Positions 27,211 to 37,484 of a stretch of 64,000 nucleotides of DNA are shown here, piece after piece (position 1 is the stretch's first letter; each line of letters begins with the position of its first letter). The stretch comes from Fibrella forsythiae. GTDB taxonomy: Bacteria > Bacteroidota > Bacteroidia > Cytophagales > Spirosomataceae. The stretch lies in NCBI RefSeq assembly GCF_017353175.1, contig NZ_JAFMYW010000012.1, positions 124,001 to 188,000 of the forward strand. The letters run 5' to 3'. Below the pieces are notes generated by a model that ran no database searches, had not been told where the DNA came from, and saw only the letters and a list, made by a program, of their open reading frames with translations. The translations under genes were made by a program, and so were the position numbers.

Positions 27211-27246
27211 AAAAAGGGCTGCTACGAATTCGTAGCAGCCCTTTTT
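27211..27246. terminator. bidirectional intrinsic terminator between sufD and katG
   Basis: AAAAAGGGCTGCTACG (27211-27226) pairs perfectly with CGTAGCAGCCCTTTTT (27231-27246) across the loop AATT. T-runs on both strands make it a terminator for sufD (plus) and katG (minus). Confidence 0.9.
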
Positions 27247-27272
27247 TCTATTCAGTCCTTAACAAAATTGAT

Positions 27273-29612
<2,340 letters not shown>

Positions 29613-29760
29613 TTATGTGTTCTACTAAAGACTTCTTATGCAAAGCTGATACTTATCGATGTATAGAACAAATTGATATTATCTATAGTACCATTAACAA
29701 TATCTATAATACATAAGTAACCGGCTGCCAAAGCTGCCTGGCCAGAGCAAGCATCGTACG

Positions 29761-30188
29761 TCAATCAGTCAGTACTTGCCGGAACTCATCAGGAAGGGTG
29801 AATGCAGAAGTTGACTTGAAGGATATTGATAAGCCCGCCTTTTCCACTTCGATCGCTTCGTAGATAGAAGCCTTTACTATCGCTGCTACCGAACTAATAA
29901 CATTAGTTGATGTAAAACGTATCTGACGGGTTGCCTGCGTATTTTCTGTCTGCTGAACCAGAAGGCCATTGGCATCGTGTAACAGGGCACCTTTGAAAAA
30001 TGAAATCGCGCAGTATTCTTTGACTATATGCAGCAAAAGAATATTCTTTTTCTGAACAGTGTAGCAGAGAACACCCCACTTCAATTCTTCGGTCAGGCCA
30101 CAGTTGAGAACAATCCGTCTTAACATCACCAATTCATTCTGCCAGCTTTATCAAAATAAAAATCAACTTCAGGATTCGTAGTATTCAT
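29761..30188 (-). pseudogene. broken YdeI/DUF1801-like gene
   Basis: Reading from ATG at 30188 gives MNTTNPEVDFYFDKAGRMNW and then a stop. The normal continuation (QNELVMLRRIVLNCGLTEEL) is in another frame, so a small deletion near 30145 shifted the frame. The remainder runs through LKWGVLCYTVQKKNILLLHI and KEYCAISFFKGALL, and ends early at FRQVLTD (29761). Relatives I know are close to 195 aa and continue with a second helical part, so the 3' end is lost too. The family is a stress- or cation-related domain without a firm function. Regarded as inactive. Confidence 0.75.
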
Positions 30189-30945
30189 CGATCAGCGGAC
30201 TAAATAATGGTCAGCATAAACCAACCGCATTACTCAAGACGTTACTCGACACAAGTTACTCTATCACTTTTTTATACAGACTGTATAGTGTTACAGTAAT
30301 TATCAGATGTTGTGCCACTACTTATTCTGATTAACGTGAGAATCTGTTTACACTGGGTCAATCAACGTACCTACCATATCAGGGCTTTCTCATAGAAAAT
30401 CGGAGCGATACGGTGTCGGCCCATCGGGCCATACCCTGAGTAAATAAGGGTCGGCCGCTCTGGCCCTTTACGTCCCGCCAGAGACACAACATCGGTTTTA
30501 GCTCACCCAGGTACCAGTATCATGGCGCGGACGGGGGCGTTCGTTTGCTGGCCTATTCTAGTTGCAACCCAGGTTACGATGGACCGGCACCACACTGTTC
30601 CACTTTTTATGAGAAAGCCCTGCCTGTCCTATTAGCCAGGGCAAAAACGTACTACGTTCCAGCATACCGAACGCAACTGATTTTATATTTTTTTCATGTC
30701 TTTTTTCGATCGAAAAAGTAGTTAATTATTTCACGGCAGCAGGCTACGTCAACCACGCCTAAATCAATAAATAACTAAACCTGATAATGCCATTCTATGA
30801 AAGTCATAAGTAACAACACATCAGCCCATTATATTTATATTGCCTAAAAACTTATAACGCAAAAAAGTAGCTACCTATCAGGTAGAATCCTGATATCTGG
30901 TGTTTTGTCTTTCGATCAGCTTCTCTATCGGTACGTTACTTCGAC
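30189..30945. other. long intergenic region, AT-rich, with a MITE
   Basis: This 757-base gap before the PhyH gene contains the MITE at 30380-30622 and one iterated-motif copy at 30364-30373. The rest is AT-rich, with T-runs near 30680-30705. No gene or RNA was recognised. It probably holds the promoter of the PhyH gene. Confidence 0.5.
30380..30622. mobile_element. MITE-like element with 15-bp terminal inverted repeats
   Basis: CAGGGCTTTCTCATA at 30380-30394 is exactly inverted at 30608-30622. Pairing continues imperfectly inward (for example GGTGTCGGCCCATCG against GGTGCCGGTCCATCG), giving about 47 bp of related ends. The 243-bp element encodes nothing and so looks like a non-autonomous miniature transposon. 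No target duplication is obvious. Confidence 0.7.
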
Positions 30946-31683
30946 ATGCTTACAAATCAGGAAATTGAGTTTTTAGATACATACGGGTATCTCAACTTGG
31001 GTCAATTATTAACGCCAGAACAAGTTAATCAAATCAATGACCGTCTTGCTGAATTAATCCAAACAGAAGGAGAGAAGGCTGGCGCAGAACTAGCCGAATC
31101 GAAATACATCCGTCACCCAAAAGAAGAGGGAGCAGACCGGTTAGCTGACTTGGTCAATAAGGGGCAGATTTTCGACGTATTCTACACACATCCACGTGTA
31201 CTGGCAGGTATTGAAGCGGTTTTAGGGCAGCAGTACAAATTATCTTCCTTGAATTACAGGGCCGCCAAACCCGGTAAAGGCCTGCAGCAACTTCATGTAG
31301 ACTGGAAAAACACGGTGGTACATGGCGCGTACAAAGTCTGTAATAGCATATGGCTTTTAGACGATTTCACCGAACATAATGGTGCTACGCGTATTGTTCC
31401 TGAATCGCATAAATTAGCCAGCTTACCCAGCGAAGCGATGACGGATACGAATGACAGGCATCCTGACGAGATTTATATCATTGCCCCCGCCGGATCTGTC
31501 TTTATTTTCAACTCGCATGTGTGGCACGGCGGAACAACTAATCAGACAGGCCGGGACCGTAGAAGCATCCATAGCTATTTTTGCACCAGAGACCAGCCAC
31601 AACAGATCGACCAGAGAAAGTATATCACTCAGGAAACCTTACAGCGGATTGGCGAAAAAGGTCGGCATATATTGGATGTCTAA
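30946..31683 (+). CDS. phytanoyl-CoA dioxygenase family protein
   Basis: Fe(II)/2-oxoglutarate-dependent oxygenase of the PhyH family, 245 aa, cytoplasmic. The metal site is HxD at His117/Asp119 (LQQLHVDWKN) and distal His194 (FNSHVWHGGTTNQ); Arg in GRDRRS (203-206) would bind 2-oxoglutarate. The substrate is not predictable; relatives hydroxylate small molecules, including natural-product intermediates. It stands alone between the MITE region and sufS, and does not belong to the Fe-S pathway by family. Confidence 0.85.
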   Translation: MLTNQEIEFLDTYGYLNLGQLLTPEQVNQINDRLAELIQTEGEKAGAELAESKYIRHPKEEGADRLADLVNKGQIFDVFYTHPRVLAGIEAVLGQQYKLSSLNYRAAKPGKGLQQLHVDWKNTVVHGAYKVCNSIWLLDDFTEHNGATRIVPESHKLASLPSEAMTDTNDRHPDEIYIIAPAGSVFIFNSHVWHGGTTNQTGRDRRSIHSYFCTRDQPQQIDQRKYITQETLQRIGEKGRHILDV

Positions 31684-31873
31684 GCCTGGTTGCGCGGCAT
31701 TATCCCCACACAATACTTTGGTCAAAACAGATGCCTGTTGCATCATGGGTACGTTTGAATCCACAGCGGAAGTTCGCATCAGCTAGTCCGGAAAGACAGA
31801 TGGACTCACCGATACCGCCCATATTCATGGCGGTCAGGCCAACTTTTTAGCCCTGTTCCAGTGTTCTATAAGC

Positions 31874-33112
31874 ATGCAAGCCATTACGCAGACACCGCTC
31901 GACATTCAGAAGATACGGGCCGATTTTCCGGTACTTGACCAACTCGTCAACGGGCGGCCGCTCGTTTATTTCGATAACGCCGCCACCACGCAGAAGCCCC
32001 GCACCGTGCTCGATGCGCTTACCCGCTACTACGAACACGATAACGCCAATATTCACCGGGGTATCCACGCGCTGGCCGAACGGGCTACGGCTAATTTTGA
32101 AGCCACGCGGCGGGCTATTCAAACGTTCATGAACGCCCGAGAGGCCGAGGAGATCATCTTCACCTACGGTACCACCGACGGAATTAACCTCGTCGCTAAA
32201 ACCTACGGACAAACGTACCTGGGACCTGGCGATGAGATCATTATCTCGACGCTCGAACACCACTCGAATATTGTGCCCTGGCAGATGCTCTGCGAAGCGC
32301 GTGGTTGCGTACTGAAAGTCATTCCGATCAATGATGAGGGCGAACTGCTGATGGATGAGTACGAAAAACTGCTCACCGAACGCACTAAAATCGTATCGGT
32401 CGTTCACGTATCCAACGCACTGGGCACCATCAACCCGATCAAAACGATCATCGACAAAGCTCACGGAGTTGGCGCGGTGGTGTTGATCGACGGGGCACAG
32501 GCGACCTCGCACATTGATATTGATGTACAGGCGCTCGATTGTGATTTTTACGTCTTCTCGGCCCACAAACTGTTTGGCCCAACCGGTATGGGCGTATTGT
32601 ATGGCAAACGCGCCATCCTAGAAGCTATGCCCCCCTTCCGTGGCGGTGGCGAGATGATCAAGGAAGTAACCTTCGAGAAGACGACCTACAACGATATTCC
32701 GTACAAGTTCGAAGCAGGTACGCCTAATATCGCCGATGTGATTGCGGTTAAAAATGCAATCGAATACGTTGATTCGCTGGGAAAAGAAAATATCGCCGCC
32801 TACGAACACGAGTTGCTGTCTTATGCTACCGACGCGCTACGAAGCATTGATGGTCTGCGTATTATAGGAAATGCGAAAGAAAAAGTCAGCGTGATCTCGT
32901 TTGTACTGGACGGTATTCACCACGAAGACACGGGCGTTATTCTGGATCAGCAGGGCATTGCCGTCAGAACGGGGCACCACTGCACCCAGCCGCTAATGCG
33001 CCGCCTTGGTATTGCCGGAACCACGCGGGCGTCGTTTTCCGTTTACAACACAACCGACGAAATCGATAAGCTCGTGAAAGGGCTCCACCGTGTAAAAGCG
33101 ATGATGGCGTAA
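31874..33112 (+). CDS. sufS: cysteine desulfurase SufS
   Basis: PLP-dependent cysteine desulfurase of the SufS/CsdA group, 412 aa, supplying persulfide sulfur for Fe-S assembly. PLP-binding Lys232 lies in FSAHKLFGPTG; the cofactor-site His is in STLEHHSNIVPWQ; the catalytic Cys370 lies in RTGHHCTQPLMRR. It begins a tight operon with sufE (7-base gap) and sufT (6-base gap). About 4.7 kb of unrelated genes separate it from sufD. The 190 bases upstream (31684-31873) should hold its promoter. Confidence 0.95.
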   Translation: MQAITQTPLDIQKIRADFPVLDQLVNGRPLVYFDNAATTQKPRTVLDALTRYYEHDNANIHRGIHALAERATANFEATRRAIQTFMNAREAEEIIFTYGTTDGINLVAKTYGQTYLGPGDEIIISTLEHHSNIVPWQMLCEARGCVLKVIPINDEGELLMDEYEKLLTERTKIVSVVHVSNALGTINPIKTIIDKAHGVGAVVLIDGAQATSHIDIDVQALDCDFYVFSAHKLFGPTGMGVLYGKRAILEAMPPFRGGGEMIKEVTFEKTTYNDIPYKFEAGTPNIADVIAVKNAIEYVDSLGKENIAAYEHELLSYATDALRSIDGLRIIGNAKEKVSVISFVLDGIHHEDTGVILDQQGIAVRTGHHCTQPLMRRLGIAGTTRASFSVYNTTDEIDKLVKGLHRVKAMMA

Positions 33113-33119
33113 GCAAAGC

Positions 33120-33536
33120 ATGACGATAAACGAGAAGCAAGACGAGATCATTGAGGAATTTGACCTGTTCGATGATCAGTTAGATAAAACCCAGTACATC
33201 ATTGACCTCGGCAAAAAGCTGCCGCCGCTCCCTGATTCATTGCACGTACCTGAGAACCTGATTCCCGGTTGCCAGTCGAAGGTGTGGCTGAACAGCGAAC
33301 TAAATAATGACCTGGTGCATTTTGAAGCAGACGCCGAACCCACTGCCCAGATTAGCCGGGGCTTGGTAAGCTTACTCATACGGGTGCTGTCTGATCAGAA
33401 ACCGGACGACGTGGCCACTGCTGATTTGTATTTCATTGACCGTATCGGCCTCAGCAACCTGGTTACCTCGCGGCGGGCAGGCGGCATGGCCTCAATGATC
33501 CAACGCATGAAATCGTTTGCTATGGCAAACGCCTGA
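33120..33536 (+). CDS. sufE: sulfur acceptor protein SufE
   Basis: SufE-like sulfur acceptor, 138 aa, taking persulfide from SufS. The acceptor is Cys51 in the conserved segment ENLIPGCQSKVWL. The later motif LSNLVTSRRAGGMASMIQRM is also typical. Starts 7 bases after sufS and ends 6 bases before sufT, so it is surely co-transcribed with them. It contains one iterated-motif copy (33243-33252). Confidence 0.93.
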   Translation: MTINEKQDEIIEEFDLFDDQLDKTQYIIDLGKKLPPLPDSLHVPENLIPGCQSKVWLNSELNNDLVHFEADAEPTAQISRGLVSLLIRVLSDQKPDDVATADLYFIDRIGLSNLVTSRRAGGMASMIQRMKSFAMANA

Positions 33537-33542
33537 CACCTT

Positions 33543-33869
33543 ATGAATGCGACAATTATGTCAGAAACTGAATTGAAAGAACAGGTCGTTCTGGCCCTTA
33601 AGACCGTGTATGACCCCGAAATTCCGGTGGACGTGTATGAGCTTGGCCTGATCTACGAGATCAAGATATTCCCCGTCAATAACGTCTACATCCTGATGAC
33701 GTTAACGTCTCCTTCCTGCCCTTCTGCCGGATCTATTCCGGGCGAAATTGAGCAGGCGGTGCGCAACGTAGAAGGGGTGAACGATGTCAGTGTTGAACTT
33801 ACCTTCGACCCGGCCTACTCATCCGATATGATGTCGGAAGTAGCCAAATTTGAACTCGGATTTATGTAG
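33543..33869 (+). CDS. sufT: SufT / MIP18-family (DUF59) Fe-S assembly protein
   Basis: Small DUF59/MIP18 domain protein, 108 aa, thought to help Fe-S cluster maturation or delivery. Family motifs are YDPEIPVDVYELGLIYEI (about 20-37) and the conserved Cys segment LTSPSCPSAGSIP (about 54-66). Met6 (33558, MSETELKEQ) is an alternative start. Third gene of the sufS-sufE-sufT unit. Confidence 0.9.
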   Translation: MNATIMSETELKEQVVLALKTVYDPEIPVDVYELGLIYEIKIFPVNNVYILMTLTSPSCPSAGSIPGEIEQAVRNVEGVNDVSVELTFDPAYSSDMMSEVAKFELGFM

Positions 33870-33916
33870 GAACTACGCCGCAGGACTTACGCTTTGTAGG
33901 CCCTGCGGCGTAGTTC
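33870..33916. terminator. 15-bp hairpin after sufT
   Basis: GAACTACGCCGCAGG (33870-33884) and CCTGCGGCGTAGTTC (33902-33916) pair perfectly, starting on the base after the sufT stop. No T-run follows. A likely transcript end or processing hairpin before the bacilliredoxin gene. Confidence 0.6.
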
Positions 33917-33965
33917 GCAACTATCACATGAATCGTCATTCGTAAATCATACTTTGTAAATCACT

Positions 33966-34388
33966 ATGTATCCTCCTCATTTAGTTGCCCCCATGCGGGA
34001 AGACCTTACTAGCGTAGGTTTCCAGGAATTGACGACTGCTGCCGACGTTGACGCTGCTATGGCGGCTGAAGGCACCACGCTCGTTGTTGTAAACTCAGTT
34101 TGTGGTTGTGCTGCCGGCGCGGCCCGGCCGGGTGTGAAAATGGCCCTGGCAACAACCGATGTAAAACCAGATAACCTGGTGACGGTATTTGCCGGTGCTG
34201 ACCTCGACGCTACGGCGAAAATGCGTGAGTATCTGCTCCCCTACCCTCCATCGTCGCCAGCCATTGGTATTTTTAAAGATGGTGATTTGGTGCACTTTAT
34301 CGAGCGGCACCACATCGAAGGCCGGTCGGCTCAAATGATCGCCCAGCACCTCGAAATGGCTCTCGAAGAATTCTGCGAGAAAGCGTAA
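33966..34388 (+). CDS. BrxA/BrxB family bacilliredoxin
   Basis: Thioredoxin-fold protein of the YphP/YqiW (DUF1094) family, 140 aa; in Firmicutes these remove bacillithiol from proteins. The characteristic CGC active site is Cys46-Gly-Cys48 in VVNSVCGCAAGAARPGV. Later conserved pieces include VFAGADLDATAKMREYL and PSSPAIGIFKDG with VHFIERHHIEGR. Placement after sufT suggests a link to thiol/redox homeostasis with Fe-S assembly. Its stop codon lies inside the left arm of a large palindrome. Confidence 0.9.
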   Translation: MYPPHLVAPMREDLTSVGFQELTTAADVDAAMAAEGTTLVVVNSVCGCAAGAARPGVKMALATTDVKPDNLVTVFAGADLDATAKMREYLLPYPPSSPAIGIFKDGDLVHFIERHHIEGRSAQMIAQHLEMALEEFCEKA

Positions 34389-34498
34389 ACTGATTTTGGA
34401 TTGGGGATTTTGGATTTACGGCCAACGCGTCTGCCTGTTCTTGAGACAGATTGCGCGTTAGCCATAAATCCAAAATCCCCAATCCAAAATCAGTTTAC
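34385..34498. repeat. 114-bp heptamer-phased palindrome between convergent genes
   Basis: Arms 34385-34418 and 34465-34498 are exact 34-base reverse complements built of 7-base units (TTTTGGA, TTGGGGA, TTTTGGA). Inner segments GGCCAACGCG and CGCGTTAGCC pair with one mismatch. The stops of both convergent genes (bacilliredoxin and TIM barrel) lie within the arms. Likely a bidirectional transcript end or a small repeat element. Confidence 0.75.
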
Positions 34499-35406
34499 CC
34501 CACCCGCTCCAGCAATTCCTTGGTTTTGCGGATACCGGCGTACTCGTCTAACTTGCTGCCTTCGTATTCGATCCCGATGATCCCTTTGAACTTGCTCTCC
34601 TTCACGATCTTCATGATCTGAGTATAGTCGGTCTCCACGCAATTACCTTTTTCGTCGAAATCATACGTTTTAGCCGACAGCCCTTTGGCATATGGAATTA
34701 GTTCCTGCGTGCCTTTATAACGGTCATACGAATCATCGCAGCCGGTGGCACTGCGCTTTATACAGAAGTTACCAAAATCGGGCAACGTACCTACGTTCTT
34801 CATCCCTACCTGCTTGATTACGCCGGCCAGCCAGGCACCGTTTGAGGTAATACCCCCGTGGTTCTCAACAATCACGTTAATACCCGACGCCTTACCTACT
34901 TCACCTAACTTGCTGAGGCCTTCTACGGCTGCTTTAGCTACGTCTTCGGGCGAGCCGCTACCCTGCGCATTGACGCGGATGGTTTTGCAGCCCAGATACT
35001 TGGCGCATTCAATCCACTTTTTATGATTTTCAACGGTCTGGTTACGCTTCGCAGCGTCCAGATCGGCCAGCGGACCTTCGCCATCGATCATGATCAGGTG
35101 ATTGGTTACGCCGTTGTCTTTGCAACGCATCAGTAGTTCGTCCAGATAGGTTTTGTCCTGCGCTTTATCTTTAAAGAACTGGTTGACATACTCGACAATG
35201 CTGATGCCAAACTCTTTCTTGGCAATACCAGGGAAATCGAGGTTAGTTATCTGCTTTCCGAACAAAGCCTTGTGCAGCGACCATTCAGCCAACGAAATGT
35301 CGAACGACAGCTTCGTTGGAGCGGCTTCGGCCCAGGTAGGTAATACGGCTGTGGCAGCAAGTGCGCCAGCTCCTTGCAGGAACGACCGGCGATTCAGGTT
35401 AGTCAT
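34495..35406 (-). CDS. TAT-exported sugar phosphate isomerase/epimerase-like protein
   Basis: Xylose-isomerase-like TIM-barrel protein, 303 aa, exported by a TAT signal (MTNLNRRSFLQGAGALAATA, cleavage near AEAAP). Barrel motifs with likely metal ligands include INVIVENHGGITS (Glu and His), VGTLPDFGNF (Asp), LSAKTYDFDEKGN, and the final IIGIEYEGSKLDEY (Glu). Family members act on sugars or sugar-derived ligands; here the location is periplasmic. It is a second copy type beside 12432-13406 but lacks that protein's Pro-rich insertion. An orphan-looking terminator lies in its upstream region. Confidence 0.87.
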   Translation of the reverse strand: MTNLNRRSFLQGAGALAATAVLPTWAEAAPTKLSFDISLAEWSLHKALFGKQITNLDFPGIAKKEFGISIVEYVNQFFKDKAQDKTYLDELLMRCKDNGVTNHLIMIDGEGPLADLDAAKRNQTVENHKKWIECAKYLGCKTIRVNAQGSGSPEDVAKAAVEGLSKLGEVGKASGINVIVENHGGITSNGAWLAGVIKQVGMKNVGTLPDFGNFCIKRSATGCDDSYDRYKGTQELIPYAKGLSAKTYDFDEKGNCVETDYTQIMKIVKESKFKGIIGIEYEGSKLDEYAGIRKTKELLERVG

Positions 35407-35469
35407 AGCGGCTATCTCGTTTGAGTTAGTTTGTCAACGTATAAGGTAAATACCACCCGAATCTACGGC

Positions 35470-35501
35470 AAAAAAAAAGGCGGGCTGTAGGGCAGCCCGT
35501 C
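35470..35501 (-). terminator. minus-strand terminator-like hairpin upstream of the TIM-barrel gene
   Basis: On the minus strand, GACGGGCTG (35501-35493) pairs with CAGCCCGCC (35487-35479), followed by nine U residues (35478-35470). It points toward the gene that starts at 35406, with no annotated minus-strand gene before it, so it would be a leader attenuator or the end of an unannotated small RNA. On the plus strand the T-tract is weak. Confidence 0.6.
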
Positions 35502-35794
35502 TTTCCAGTTCAGAATACAACCTGAATATCATTTTTGTGGTGAACCAACCCGGTAGCATCAGTGAAATGATACACTCGAAAGGTACAATTTTTTCCGCGA
35601 ATATGTCAAGTTATCTAATGAATAGTGTGTAATAAATAAAGATTTTACCGAGTCACGTACCTAAGCAAATTCACGGACCCATCTATTTATTCCGTATAAT
35701 AACTAGTTTATAATACTTAACTTAATTTTTAGATTATTTGTATTTTTCAAAGTAAAAAATTAACTATATCGATGTTATACACCGATAAATCGGC
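35502..35794. other. intergenic, AT-rich
   Basis: The AT-rich gap between the hairpin and the sigma-factor gene contains one motif copy (CACGTACCTA at 35654-35663) and probably the sigma-gene promoter. No coding region is evident. A minus-strand small RNA ending at the hairpin cannot be excluded. Confidence 0.4.
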
Positions 35795-36379
35795 ATGAAA
35801 CCAGTTTATACGGATCAACGTCTGATTGATTTTATGCTGGAAGGTGATCCAGTAGTAATGATATGGATTTACAAAAAGTATCGATTATTCATCCAGCATT
35901 ACATTCTGCTGAACGGAGGCAACCGCCAGGACGCTCAGGATGTATATCAGGATGTGATGCTGGCTCTCCTCACCAATGTTACATCAGGCAAACTGACCTG
36001 CCTGCAAGGAAAGCTCAGTACGTACCTGTATAAACTAACCCAGAATCTCTGGCGCTCCCGGCTACGTAGGCATGAGCCGTTACGGGGTGCTTCCACGTTA
36101 GCTGATTACGCATCAGAGCCATCGACAGATACAGCCAGTGAAGATGTGTTGCTGGAACGGCTCATGAGCATACTCGATGAACGATGCCGTCTGATTTTGA
36201 GGCTGTATTATTTTGACAAACTGCCCATGAGCACCGTAGCGATCCGGGTGGGGTTAAATAGTGCCGAATCTGCTCGTAAGCGAAAATGCGACTGTTTAAG
36301 CAGGCTGAGAGAACTGGCGCTGCACGTCCATGTTGAGACAGGCAACGTTTCTGAAACCGAATCTTTACCAGCAGTCTGA
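35795..36379 (+). CDS. ECF-type RNA polymerase sigma factor
   Basis: Sigma-70 family factor of the ECF kind, 194 aa. Region 2 (about residues 15-90) includes the core-binding DAQDVYQDVMLAL and a region 2.3/2.4-like YLYKLTQNLWRSRLRR. Region 4 (about 120-180) has the helix-turn-helix LRLYYFDKLPMSTVAIRVGL with ESARKRKCDCLSRLREL. No adjacent anti-sigma gene is visible. Downstream was a small lipoprotein gene, now interrupted by the Tn7-like element, and beyond it the Wzi-like gene. These may have been its operon or targets. Confidence 0.88.
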   Translation: MKPVYTDQRLIDFMLEGDPVVMIWIYKKYRLFIQHYILLNGGNRQDAQDVYQDVMLALLTNVTSGKLTCLQGKLSTYLYKLTQNLWRSRLRRHEPLRGASTLADYASEPSTDTASEDVLLERLMSILDERCRLILRLYYFDKLPMSTVAIRVGLNSAESARKRKCDCLSRLRELALHVHVETGNVSETESLPAV

Positions 36380-36490
36380 CGAGACCGATAAATTACCGTT
36401 GAATCAATCGTAAGACAGCGTACTAGCCGCCAGCCGGACGTTTCCCCCCTTTGTGCTACTCATATCCTAGACACCCTAAATGAGTTAGCC

Positions 36491-36670
36491 ATGAAGCATG
36501 TACCTGTCAATCGACTGCTGGCAATCTGTTGCCTGTTAGTAGCAACCGGATTACCCTTTAGCTGCATCGACCTCAGCCGAATGCTAGAGGATCACTGCTG
36601 CGTGCCGGAGAAAGCCAATTTAGACAAAGCGCAAAAAGCGTATGATCAGGCGGCGTGTCAAATACATTAA
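36491..36670 (+). pseudogene. 5' part of a lipoprotein gene cut by the Tn7-like element
   Basis: Reads 59 codons: MKHVPVNRLLAICCLLVATG, then lipobox LPFSC, then LSRMLEDHCCVPEKANLDKA and KAYDQAAC, ending QIH. The last codons (from TGT at 36656) are the transposon end itself. So this is a lipoprotein signal plus about 35 residues fused to transposon sequence. The matching 3' part, an open frame without a start, begins at 49551 directly after the other transposon end. Function unknown; Cys-rich. Confidence 0.75.
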
Positions 36671-36785
36671 ATTGTGCGAAAATTAGACCAGTTTTTGGCC
36701 TGATTTACTACAACTTAATGAGAATATTGACAGAAGAGAGTGAGAGTGTTTTGGCTTATTACAAGAGATAACAAGAACCCTTTGT

Positions 36786-37484
36786 ATGCCCGTCCGTAAA
36801 ATACCCCTTCGTTATTCCTCCGTATCAGGTGTAGCGCCTAGTCAGAAGAATGATCGACTCCATGAATTTGAATCAACACTAGAGAGGGACTTGATAAGCC
36901 TACTTGAATTCGACACCAACGTAGAATCATACGAGGAGCAACCTGTCTGTATCCATTACATAGATCAGGCCGGTAAACCGCGTACGTACACGCCAGATAT
37001 GCTTATTCGTTACCGGCAGGAGCGAGCACCAGGTTGTTGGCTAAAACCCCGGTTGTGCGAGGTAAAGTACCGCGTCGACCTGTGGGCAAAATGGCACGAG
37101 TTGAAACCAAAGTTTCGTGCGGCGGTCCAGTTTGCCGCTGAAAACGGAATGGAATTCAAGATTCTAACCGAAAAAGAGATTCGGACGGAGTACCTGGAGA
37201 ATGCCCGATTCTTGAACCGCTATCGGACAGTACTCATTGAGCCGGGTTACGTCGAACGGCTAGAGATGATTCTAAAACAGGTGCCACAGACGACGCCGCA
37301 AGAGATTATTCAGCTGGCCGCCCGCGATCTAGTTCACCAGGCTCACTATTTGTATGTCCTCTGGCACATGGTGAGTCTGGAAATGGTTGGCATCGAATTA
37401 ACCCATAAATTAAGCATGAAAACGCCCATCTGGTCACTCGACGGGCCGATGCCCCACTTTAGTAAACCGCGCCGAAGACTATGA
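36786..37484 (+). CDS. tnsA: Tn7-like transposase subunit TnsA (endonuclease)
   Basis: Restriction-endonuclease-like subunit, 232 aa, that cuts the 5' ends of Tn7-type elements so they move by cut-and-paste together with TnsB. Catalytic residues fit: an N-terminal Glu (Glu33 in STLERDLISLLEFD), Asp71 in TYTPDMLI, and Glu92-x-Lys94 in LCEVKYRVD. The C-terminal part resembles the TnsA helical domain that contacts TnsC. Its last 4 bases overlap tnsB. The left transposon end lies 130 bases upstream. Confidence 0.85.
   Translation: MPVRKIPLRYSSVSGVAPSQKNDRLHEFESTLERDLISLLEFDTNVESYEEQPVCIHYIDQAGKPRTYTPDMLIRYRQERAPGCWLKPRLCEVKYRVDLWAKWHELKPKFRAAVQFAAENGMEFKILTEKEIRTEYLENARFLNRYRTVLIEPGYVERLEMILKQVPQTTPQEIIQLAARDLVHQAHYLYVLWHMVSLEMVGIELTHKLSMKTPIWSLDGPMPHFSKPRRRL

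Noticed and set aside
29663-29707. ATAG/CTAT repeats upstream of katG as an OxyR site
   Set aside because: Two ATAG are 22 bases apart as in the OxyR consensus, but the interleaved CTAT boxes are not at the required spacing. AT-rich chance is enough.
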